A stretch of DNA of 7,806 nt, from the NCBI GenBank assembly GCA_902783535.1, contig CACZRJ010000083.1, positions 1-7,806 of the forward strand. The letters run 5' to 3'. Under the pieces are notes generated by a model. It saw nothing but the letters and a program-made list of their open reading frames with translations. It was not told the DNA's origin and did not search any database. The position numbers were made by a program, and so were the translations under genes. The first letter of the stretch is position 1, and every line of letters begins with the position of its first letter. This DNA is from an uncultured Ruminococcus sp. (lineage in GTDB: Bacteria > Bacillota > Clostridia > Oscillospirales > CAG-382). Of the stretch, positions 1-6,679 are shown piece after piece.

Positions 1-116
1 ACACGCCTGCAAAAGGGTTTTACGGAGAGGATTCGTTCTGCGTCGCGCTGAAAAGCGGAGAACTGACCGGTCCCGAAACGCGCGTCGCCGTGGCCGTGAA
101 CTTCGTTGCTCCATAA
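1..116 (+). CDS. 3' end of an unrecognised gene (partial)
   Basis: The last 37 codons of a reading frame that enters from the left edge (first full codon at position 3) and ends at TAA 114-116. The visible residues are mixed polar and hydrophobic, with a Gly-Phe-Tyr-Gly-Glu stretch near the start and an alternating Val/Ala run close to the end (VAVAVNFVAP), which suggests a final beta strand. A second frame is also open across this stretch, but it is arginine-rich in the way typical of a shadow frame, and it runs past the hairpin at 115-138. No family can be named from so short a tail. The hairpin directly after the stop supports this as the true gene end. Confidence 0.5.
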   Translation, partial: TPAKGFYGEDSFCVALKSGELTGPETRVAVAVNFVAP

Positions 117-138
117 AGAATGAACGTCTTCATTTTTT
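115..138 (+). terminator. Weak AT-rich hairpin with T-run after the first partial gene
   Basis: AATGAA (119-124), loop CGTC, TTCATT (129-134), then TTTT (135-138). With a G-T wobble and A-T pairs the stem can grow to 10 bp, starting inside the stop codon. The stem is poor in GC, so it would be a weak intrinsic terminator, but its place directly behind the stop and in front of the next promoter fits that role. Confidence 0.4.
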
Positions 139-147
139 CAGCCCGCA

Positions 148-175
148 TTGCATTTTGAAAAAAATGTTGTATACT
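148..175 (+). promoter_or_regulatory. Sigma-70-type promoter of the membrane-protein gene
   Basis: A strong -10 box TATACT (170-175, 5 of 6 consensus) is preceded, after a 16-bp spacer, by a weak -35 box TTGCAT (148-153). Transcription would start near 182, giving a leader of about 30 nt before the start codon at 214. The -35 match is poor (3 of 6), so the call rests mainly on the -10 box, the AT-rich setting and the position between a terminator-like hairpin and a gene. Confidence 0.5.
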
Positions 176-213
176 TGTCTTGTGAATTGAAAACGAAAGA
201 AGGTAGATTTCCC

Positions 214-885
214 ATGACTTTCCCGAATGCCCTGAAAGGCGTCAGGAATATGCACCGCGCCGCGGTCCTTACCATCGTTTCATCCGTGCTTCTTGCCGTC
301 TCCGCCGCGGCAGTGGCTCTGTTTCTCGCCTTCAAGCAGGACGTGGACACGAATGTCGGCGGCGGAGTGCTTGCGATCGTAGCGATGCTTGCCGGTCTCG
401 GATCGATCGTCGTCCTCGTGGTCGCCACCATCATCGAGATCGTCGGCTACGAACAGGCCGGAAAGGATGAGCGCTTATTCAAAATGGCCGTTTTCTGCGC
501 GATCGTCGGTTTCATTCTGTCCGTCAGTTCTACGCTGCTTCTGAACGAAACCGGGCCCAGGGGATGGCTCAGCACCGGACTCGCCATGGGCAAAGACGTC
601 ATGACGCTGCTCGAATTCTGGTTCACCATCGCGGCTCTGATGAGGCTGGCCGAAAAGTACGGGAGGGAAGATATGCTGGCGCGCGGAAGGACCATTCTGA
701 AGGTCCTGCTCGCCATCAACATTCTGTCGCTTTTCATTCTGCTTGCAAACGAGTTCTTCATGAGCAATCTTTTCAACTCATATTTCGCGCTCGTCTGCAC
801 CGTGGCGACGCTGGCGCTCACCGTCGTCGAGTTTATCCTCTTCATTCGGTATCTTTCGACAGCGGTCAGAATGCTGCAGGATTGA
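214..885 (+). CDS. Orphan six-helix integral membrane protein
   Basis: A 223-residue protein of unknown function. I place the start at ATG 214, preceded by AGAAGG at 199-204. An in-frame ATG at 148 lies on the -35 box, has no ribosome binding site and would add 22 non-membrane residues. Six hydrophobic segments are visible at about residues 16-40, 50-78, 91-111, 120-143, 161-182 and 190-215, joined by short loops; charged loops such as EQAGKDERLFK (after helix 2) and RLAEKYGRED (after helix 4) suggest cytoplasmic sides. There is no cleavable signal peptide, no catalytic motif and no long soluble domain. It has its own promoter and a terminator behind it, so it appears monocistronic. It could be a small transporter-like or stress-related membrane protein, but nothing in the sequence decides this. 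Confidence 0.85.
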   Translation: MTFPNALKGVRNMHRAAVLTIVSSVLLAVSAAAVALFLAFKQDVDTNVGGGVLAIVAMLAGLGSIVVLVVATIIEIVGYEQAGKDERLFKMAVFCAIVGFILSVSSTLLLNETGPRGWLSTGLAMGKDVMTLLEFWFTIAALMRLAEKYGREDMLARGRTILKVLLAINILSLFILLANEFFMSNLFNSYFALVCTVATLALTVVEFILFIRYLSTAVRMLQD

Positions 886-930
886 GCAAGACTGTCCCGC
901 ACCCGTCATCCGGATCAGAAAAAAAGAAAG

Positions 931-975
931 GAACGGGCGGCGAAAACGGATGATGTCCGTTTTTCGCCCCCGTTC
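931..975. terminator. Bidirectional intrinsic terminator between convergent units
   Basis: Two 20-nt arms (931-950 and 956-975) pair almost fully around the 5-nt loop TGATG, with one single-base bulge on each side; the base of the stem is GAACGGG against CCCGTTC. On the + strand the stem is followed by TCTTTTCC. On the - strand it is followed by a stronger T-tract (complement of 917-930, with seven consecutive T). It can therefore stop the membrane-protein transcript from the left and the nagA operon transcript from the right, the latter more efficiently. Confidence 0.88.
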
Positions 976-994
976 TCTTTTCCGTTCGAAAACG

Positions 995-2143
995 TCAGAT
1001 GCGGAAAGGCGGGTATTCGGTGCCGTCGATCCAGACGCGGTCCGGCGTCCAGTCGTTTGAGAGCAGGATCAGATCGGCCGCCTTGCCCTCTTCGATCGTT
1101 CCTGTTTCATCACTGATTCCAAGCGCCTTGGCAGGGTTGCGGGAGGCCATGCGGGAGACGTCCCGGAGATCGTATCCGGCCTTCATGAGATTGCGGAATC
1201 CGATCCCGATGTCGCACACGCTTCCGGCGATGGTTCCGTTTTCCGTTTTACATGTGTTTCCGCGTACGATCCGGCGGACGCCTTCGATGAAATAGTCGCC
1301 GTCTCCGCGTCCGGCCATGACGCCGGTATCGCTGATCATGATCAGCCTGTCGGCGCCTTTCGCGCGGAACGCGATCTCCACCGCGGCCGGCGAGTTATGG
1401 ACGAAGTCGCAGATCAGCTCGCAGTCCAGGCGGTCGTCCGTCAGCGCTTCGCCGACCGTGCCGGGCTCCCGGTGGCTGAACGGCCGCATGGCGTTGTACA
1501 GGTGCGTCACCTGCACAGCGCCGGCGTCGGCCGCTTTTTTCGCTTCCTCGTAAGTCGCGTCCGTATGCCCGATCGACGGGCGTACGGAAGAACTCCGCAA
1601 TTCGTCGATCAGATTTTCCGCGCCCGGAAGTTCGGGCGCCAGAGCGACGACGCGGATCAGTCCTTTTCCTTCCGAAAGCAGTTCCTTCAGGAATCCTCTG
1701 TCGGGGACGGAAAGGTTGTCCGAAATCATGGAGCCGCATCTTTTCGGAGACAGGAACGGTCCTTCCAGATGGATGCCTGCCAGTTTCGCTCCTTCGGGCC
1801 GGCGTTCAGCTTCCCGCCGTGCGTTCGCGACGGCCGCGAGCAGCCGCTCCCTCGGCAGAGAGCGCATGGTCGGAGCGACGGATGTGACGCCGCGGCCGGC
1901 CAGTTTGCGCAGTCCGTCGTCGAATTTTTCGTCCGAAGACGCGAATTCGGTGCCGCAGTATCCGTGATTGTGGATGTCGATCCAGCCGGGAACGAGGACC
2001 CTTCCGCCCGCTTCGCAGATCTGTTCGTCCTGCTCCGGCGGGATCGGTCCTCCGATCATGTCGATGCGGCCGTTTCTGACGCGCAGGTCGCCGGCGGCCA
2101 GCCCGTCCTTTTCGGTCAGGATGCGCGCGTTTCGGATCAGCAT
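995..2143 (-). CDS. nagA: N-acetylglucosamine-6-phosphate deacetylase
   Basis: A 382-residue cytoplasmic amidohydrolase, full length for NagA. It removes the acetyl group from GlcNAc-6-phosphate (possibly GalNAc-6-phosphate) to give the hexosamine-6-phosphate and acetate. Visible motifs in order: the HxH pair H58/H60, HLEGPF with metal ligand E127, GHTDAT with H193, THLYNAM with H214, R225 and H249 (equivalent to substrate-phosphate contacts in E. coli NagA as I recall its numbering), SDTG with catalytic D272, and the TIAGS loop at 304-308. The usual DGxH motif reads DFVH (246-249). The start has a strong GGAGGA site (2156-2151, 7-nt spacing) that lies in the end of the preceding gene, 4 bp upstream, implying translational coupling. 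It is the last gene of the operon and ends 20 bp from the terminator. The family call is firm; GlcNAc versus GalNAc specificity is not. Confidence 0.95.
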   Translation of the reverse strand: MLIRNARILTEKDGLAAGDLRVRNGRIDMIGGPIPPEQDEQICEAGGRVLVPGWIDIHNHGYCGTEFASSDEKFDDGLRKLAGRGVTSVAPTMRSLPRERLLAAVANARREAERRPEGAKLAGIHLEGPFLSPKRCGSMISDNLSVPDRGFLKELLSEGKGLIRVVALAPELPGAENLIDELRSSSVRPSIGHTDATYEEAKKAADAGAVQVTHLYNAMRPFSHREPGTVGEALTDDRLDCELICDFVHNSPAAVEIAFRAKGADRLIMISDTGVMAGRGDGDYFIEGVRRIVRGNTCKTENGTIAGSVCDIGIGFRNLMKAGYDLRDVSRMASRNPAKALGISDETGTIEEGKAADLILLSNDWTPDRVWIDGTEYPPFRI

Positions 2144-2147
2144 GCGC

Positions 2148-3019
2148 CTATCCTCCGATCTCTCTGAGGAAACGGTTCAGGTTCTCCATGCTGATCTCGA
2201 TGGCGGACACGGTCTCTTCGATCCCTTCGAATTCAAGGGAGTAGTAGCCGTCGTATCCGGAGTCGCGGATGATCTGCAGACACTGCCTGACGGGTACGTC
2301 TCCGTGTCCGAGAATGGTCGCCCTGCGGTAGTTTCCGGCACGCGTTTTTCCCCATCCTTTTCCGGGATCCGGCAGCATGCCGCTTCTCCAGAACGCGTCC
2401 TTGACGTGGACGTGTTTGATGAAAGGCAGGAGTTTGGAAACGGACACTGCGCAGTTCTCATCGACGCCGCCGAAATTTCCGATGTCGCACAGATATCCGT
2501 AGTTCGGATGATTCACTTCGCGGAAAACGGCGAGCATGCGGTCGGCGTCCTGTACCAGACGTCCGTGGTTTTCGGAACAGGTCATGACGCCTTTGGACCG
2601 GGCGTATTCCGCCACCTCGCGGATCGCGGGGGCGACGACGGGAAGCACCGCGTCGAAAGTGCGAGGACCGTCGTAGCCGGGATAGAAGGAGGCGGTGATG
2701 TCGTGCCGCATCAGCGGAATGCCGAGTTCCGACGCCAGGTCCACGTGTTTTTTGACCCGCTCGATCTCGGCGGACGGATCCTTCTGGAAGAAATTGGCTC
2801 CGGTCGTGTAGATTGGGATCTCCAGCCCGATGGAACGGGCGTATTCCGCGAGATCCGTCCAGAAGGGCCGGAAGTCGGATCCGTCCGGCGCGGTGTCGTT
2901 GATGACGAATTCAATGCCGGAGCAGCCGAGTTCCTTCACCTTGTCCGCCACCTGGCGGAAGGTCATCCGTCCGTTCCAGGTCGCGCCGTGAAAGCTGTAG
3001 GTGCTGATGCATGTCTTGC

Positions 3020-3023
<4 letters not shown>
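2148..3023 (-). CDS. Sugar phosphate isomerase/epimerase-like TIM-barrel protein
   Basis: A 291-residue protein of the xylose-isomerase-like / AP-endonuclease-2-type TIM-barrel superfamily (relatives include IolE and keto-sugar epimerases). The usual metal-binding residues are recognisable: E151 in SENHG, D180 in CDIGNF, H206 in HVHVKD, and E264 in SLEFEG, with a GHGD motif at 239-242. The N-terminal part (STYSFHG, then ELGCSGIEF) is the typical first strand and helix of the fold. Members isomerise or epimerise sugars or their keto or phosphate forms, or carry out beta-elimination; the substrate cannot be read from the sequence. Its ATG overlaps the stop of the upstream oxidoreductase gene by 4 bp (ATGA, 3023-3020), with AAGGAG at 3040-3035. 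It sits between an oxidoreductase and nagA, so an amino-sugar-derived substrate is a reasonable inference. Confidence 0.88.
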
Positions 3024-4063
<1,040 letters not shown>

Positions 4064-4107
4064 GGAATGATCCTCCGTGAGTGTTTTTTTCTTCTTTTCA
4101 TTTTTGG

Positions 4108-4136
4108 ATTATACCTTTCCCGCGCGGTCTTTTCAA
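4108..4136 (-). promoter_or_regulatory. Near-consensus promoter of the oxidoreductase-isomerase-nagA operon
   Basis: Read on the - strand: -35 TTGAAA (4136-4131, 5 of 6), a 17-bp spacer, -10 TATAAT (4113-4108, 6 of 6). Transcription would start near 4101, giving a leader of about 38 nt that carries the GGAGGA site of the first gene. The spacer contains the 8-bp palindrome CCGCGCGG (4120-4127), where a repressor could sit, although such a GC palindrome may be chance. A promoter this strong on a catabolic operon would normally need a repressor. Confidence 0.85.
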
Positions 4137-4185
4137 GTTCATTCGTCCATTTTTTTCTGTTTTTGTACATCCCGCGGCGCGCCGG

Positions 4186-4206
4186 CCGGTTCTCTTCCTG
4201 AACCGG
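4186..4206. repeat. Inverted repeat in the divergent control region
   Basis: CCGGTTC (4186-4192), a 7-nt gap, then GAACCGG (4200-4206): a perfect 7-bp inverted repeat. No T-run follows on either strand, so it is not a terminator. It lies about 50 bp upstream of the - strand -35 box and could be a regulator binding site or a chance palindrome in GC-rich DNA. Confidence 0.4.
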
Positions 4207-4225
4207 GACGGATTCCGCACGTTTC

Positions 4226-4260
4226 TCCGACCTGTCGGACGGAAAAATCGACCTGTCGGG
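4226..4260. promoter_or_regulatory. Tandem operator-like sites (CGACCTGTCGG x2)
   Basis: Two copies of CGACCTGTCGG occur in the same orientation with centres 21 bp apart, two helical turns. Copy 1 is a perfect 14-bp palindrome, TCCGAC-CT-GTCGGA (4226-4239). Copy 2 (4248-4259) keeps the CGAC-CT-GTCG core. The pair ends about 10 bp before the -35 box of the upstream + strand promoter, near -52 and -73 relative to its likely start, as expected for an activator. The regulator is not encoded in the window. Confidence 0.55.
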
Positions 4261-4269
4261 CAGGAACCG

Positions 4270-4298
4270 TTGACATGGGGCGGCCGTCGCGGTATGCT
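4270..4298 (+). promoter_or_regulatory. Upstream promoter (P1) of the SDR-tldD-tldE operon
   Basis: A perfect -35 TTGACA (4270-4275), a 17-bp spacer and -10 TATGCT (4293-4298, 4 of 6). Transcription would begin near 4305, leaving a leader of about 108 nt that passes through P2. The weaker -10 and the operator-like pair directly upstream suggest a regulated promoter. Confidence 0.6.
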
Positions 4299-4340
4299 TC
4301 TTTTACGGGACGCGGAAATGCGTTTTCATCGCTCTCCGTC

Positions 4341-4369
4341 TTGACTTTTTTTCGCCGGAATGGTAAAAC
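4341..4369 (+). promoter_or_regulatory. Proximal promoter (P2) of the SDR-tldD-tldE operon
   Basis: -35 TTGACT (4341-4346, 5 of 6), a 17-bp spacer and -10 TAAAAC (4364-4369, 4 of 6), with a TG one base before the -10 (4361-4362), an extended -10 element that compensates for the weak hexamer. The likely start near 4376 gives a leader of about 37 nt. Confidence 0.6.
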
Positions 4370-4395
4370 GGATGTTGAAAAATCTCAAAGAAACC

Positions 4396-4403
4396 AGGAG
4401 GGG
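4396..4403 (+). promoter_or_regulatory. Ribosome binding site that decides the SDR start
   Basis: AGGAGGGG lies 2 nt (from AGGAGG) before an ATG at 4404 and 11 nt before an in-frame ATG at 4413. The first is too close for initiation, and the second begins directly with the SDR first strand (MRTAIITG), so 4413 is chosen. Confidence 0.7.
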
Positions 4404-4412
4404 ATGCATCAG

Positions 4413-5240
4413 ATGCGGACCGCAATCATCACGGGCGCTTCTTCGGGCATGGGATTGCAGTTTCTCATGCAGATGGACGCGCATCTGCAGGTCGACGAGG
4501 TCATCGTCGTCGCGCGGAGGGAAGACAGACTGAAGGAACTTCAGAATTATACGAAAGCGAAAGTCGTCCCGCTGCCGCTGGATCTGACGGATCCTTCGGC
4601 CGTTCCCGCGCTGAAGGAGTTTTTGAAGAAACGGGACCCCGACGTCCGGCTGCTCGTGAACGCCGCCGGATTCGGGAAATTCGAACCGTTCGCCGAAGGG
4701 GACCCGGACGTGCACCGCCGGATGGTCGACCTGAACTGCCGCGCGCTGCAGGACGTGACCTATGCTGTCCTTTCGTATATGAGCGACGGGTCGAAGATCG
4801 TGCAGTTCGGCTCCATGAGCGCTTTTCAGCCGGTCCCTTACATCGGGCTGTACGGCGCGACGAAGGCGTTCGTCCTTTCCTTTACGCGCGCGCTGAACGC
4901 CGAACTCAGGGGAACCGGGATCAGGGCGCTGTGTCTCTGCCCCTACTGGGTGAAGACGGACTTTTTCGACGTCGCCGGCGGAAGCGAATACGTCCACAAT
5001 TTCCCGGTCATGTATCAGCCGGACTTCATCGTCCGGAAATGCTACGAGACGATCGAAAAGCATCCGAAGAAGGACGTCTGCGTGCCCGGATTCCTCGCGA
5101 AGGGGCAACGATTTCTCGTGAAGATCCTGCCGCACGGGATGATCATGCGCATCTGGCTGCGTCAGCAGGGACTGATGCCCGAGAAGATCAACGAAAAAAA
5201 AGAGACCGCCGGAACGGCGGACATACAGAAAGAACAGTGA
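4413..5240 (+). CDS. Short-chain dehydrogenase/reductase (classical SDR)
   Basis: A 275-residue NAD(P)-dependent oxidoreductase. The nucleotide-binding motif TGASSGMG (7-14) is followed by strand 2 and a basic pair (ARR, 34-36), which leans toward NADP. NAAG (83-86), N108, S134 (GSMSAF) and Y147-x3-K151 make a complete catalytic tetrad, so the enzyme should be active. The usual PG after strand 6 reads CPYWVKTDF (176-184), a variant of the common substrate-loop start. The C-terminal part (about 230-255) is a hydrophobic, basic helix seen in some SDRs that bind lipids or membranes, followed by a charged tail of about 20 residues. Substrate unknown. It is the first gene of an operon with tldD, 15 bp downstream. 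The frame stays open upstream to 4077, but that part covers the promoters and is not coding. Confidence 0.92.
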   Translation: MRTAIITGASSGMGLQFLMQMDAHLQVDEVIVVARREDRLKELQNYTKAKVVPLPLDLTDPSAVPALKEFLKKRDPDVRLLVNAAGFGKFEPFAEGDPDVHRRMVDLNCRALQDVTYAVLSYMSDGSKIVQFGSMSAFQPVPYIGLYGATKAFVLSFTRALNAELRGTGIRALCLCPYWVKTDFFDVAGGSEYVHNFPVMYQPDFIVRKCYETIEKHPKKDVCVPGFLAKGQRFLVKILPHGMIMRIWLRQQGLMPEKINEKKETAGTADIQKEQ

Positions 5241-5255
5241 ATAGGGGGAATAGCA

Positions 5256-6656
5256 ATGTTTGAACACCTCGACCGGGTCAAACCGGCATTGAAGAAGCTG
5301 GTCGCCGAACTTCGGAAGGACTATGACTACGCGTCGGTCCTCGCCGTGGAAGACGATTCCCGCAGCTGGAGCGTCAGCCGTCAGGGCGTCCGGATCGACG
5401 CGCGCTCCATGGACGGAGGAAACGGTTACGTCGTGCGCGTTTTCGACAAAACCGGATGCGCCGAATATTCCTTCAACGATTTTTCGGAAGAAAAGATCCC
5501 GGAGATCCTGAAGGCCGTCAGAGAGCGGATCGGAGGACTGCCGGACGGCGTCACCCCGCTTCCGACGCCCGTCCTCGCGGACGAGCCCGCCGTGCTGAAG
5601 AAGGAAACGCCGTACAGGATCCATCCGAGAGAACTCGGGGACGAAAAGATCCTCGCGAAGCTGAACGCCGTGCGCGCGAAGGGCATGGAGACCGAGGGCC
5701 TTCTCGACATGATGGTCCACGTCTCGTACACAAGCTACCGCAAACTGTTTCTCTCCGGGCACAGGGATCTCGACCAGACGGTCATGTACATGTCCGGCGC
5801 GTTGTCCGGGCTGGCCGTCCGGGGGCAGGAACTGAAAGATTCCTACCGGCCGGTCTCCAATCTCGGCGGCGCCGAAGTGCTGGACGAGATGGAAGCCGCG
5901 GCGCCCGAAGTCGCGCGTGAAACCATCGAAATGCTTTCCAGCGAGCCGATGATCCCCGGCGAGTACGACTGCGTATGCTCTCCGGAAACGACCGGTATGA
6001 TCGTTCACGAAGCGTTCGGTCACGGCGTGGAAATGGACATGTTCGTCAAGGACAGGGCGCAGGCGAAGCTGTTCATCGGCAAGGAAGTCGCCAGCCCTCT
6101 GGTGACCATGCACGACGGCATCGGCGAAGACCAGGTCGCGACCGCGTTCTTCGACGACGAAGGCACGCTGACGGGGGACACCGTCATCATCGACCGCGGC
6201 ATTCTCAGAACGGGCATGTGCGACGCGCTGAGCGCCGCCCGGCTCGGCGTGAAACCGACGGGAAACGGGCGCCGCGAAAGTTACGAGCGGAAGGCGTACA
6301 CCCGCATGACGAACACGTATTTCGAGGCGAAGCAGGCCACCAGGGAGGAAATGATCGCCTCCGTCAAATACGGATTCCTTCTGGAATGTCCGTCCAGCGG
6401 CATGGAGGACCCGAAAAACTGGGGCATCCAGTGCATGGTTTCCCGCGCCAGGGAGATCAAGGACGGAAAACTGACCGGAAAGATCTTCTCCCCGATCGTC
6501 CTGACCGGATACGTGCCGGATCTGCTGAAGTCGGTCACGATGATGAGCGGCGGTCTGGAGCTGTCCGGAAGCGGATTCTGCGGCAAGGGATACAAGGAAT
6601 GGGTCAAAGTCTCCGACGGCGGGCCTTACATGAAAGCCCGCATCCGTCTCGGATGA
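5256..6656 (+). CDS. tldD: TldD zinc metalloprotease subunit
   Basis: A 466-residue protein, close to the usual TldD length of about 480. It is the catalytic subunit of the TldD/TldE heterodimer, a cytoplasmic protease that cleaves unfolded peptides through a narrow tunnel and in some bacteria matures peptide antibiotics or processes antitoxins. The HExxxH zinc motif is intact: H251, E252 and H256 in HEAFGHGVEMD. The third ligand is C442 in GFCGKG near the C-terminus. GETTG-like context (SPETTG, 242-247) and the SGGLELSGSG stretch (431-440) also match the family. A G-rich ribosome binding site (5243-5250) lies about 6 nt before the ATG. It sits 15 bp after the SDR gene and 23 bp before tldE, so all three are probably co-transcribed. 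Substrate unknown; no obvious peptide precursor gene lies nearby. Confidence 0.95.
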   Translation: MFEHLDRVKPALKKLVAELRKDYDYASVLAVEDDSRSWSVSRQGVRIDARSMDGGNGYVVRVFDKTGCAEYSFNDFSEEKIPEILKAVRERIGGLPDGVTPLPTPVLADEPAVLKKETPYRIHPRELGDEKILAKLNAVRAKGMETEGLLDMMVHVSYTSYRKLFLSGHRDLDQTVMYMSGALSGLAVRGQELKDSYRPVSNLGGAEVLDEMEAAAPEVARETIEMLSSEPMIPGEYDCVCSPETTGMIVHEAFGHGVEMDMFVKDRAQAKLFIGKEVASPLVTMHDGIGEDQVATAFFDDEGTLTGDTVIIDRGILRTGMCDALSAARLGVKPTGNGRRESYERKAYTRMTNTYFEAKQATREEMIASVKYGFLLECPSSGMEDPKNWGIQCMVSRAREIKDGKLTGKIFSPIVLTGYVPDLLKSVTMMSGGLELSGSGFCGKGYKEWVKVSDGGPYMKARIRLG

Positions 6657-6679
6657 CCGCGTGAAGGAGGAAACAGAAG

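Noticed and set aside
155..175. TTGAAA at 155-160 as the -35 box for TATACT at 170-175
   Set aside because: The spacer would be only 9 bp; TTGCAT at 148-153 gives 16 bp.
1345..1354. A further CCTGTCGG copy inside nagA as a third operator
   Set aside because: Only 8 bases match, the palindrome arm is missing, and it lies in coding sequence far from a promoter.
4174..4189. GGCGCGCC and CCGGCCGG palindromes as operator sites
   Set aside because: Short GC-only palindromes are expected by chance in DNA of this composition, and they lack repeat spacing or symmetry with a promoter.
4294..4344. A 16-codon leader peptide ahead of the SDR gene
   Set aside because: Its ATG lies within the P1 -10 box, so it is upstream of the likely transcript start, and it has no ribosome binding site.
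4077..4412. An N-terminal extension of the SDR protein, as the frame is open here
   Set aside because: The stretch holds three promoters and the operator pair, has low-complexity Phe/Ser/Arg composition, and the Rossmann first strand begins at 4413.
4326..6113. A 595-codon open frame on the - strand opposite the SDR and tldD genes
   Set aside because: It mirrors two well-supported genes, is rich in Arg, His, Asp and Val as shadow frames in GC-rich DNA are, and has no recognisable domain.
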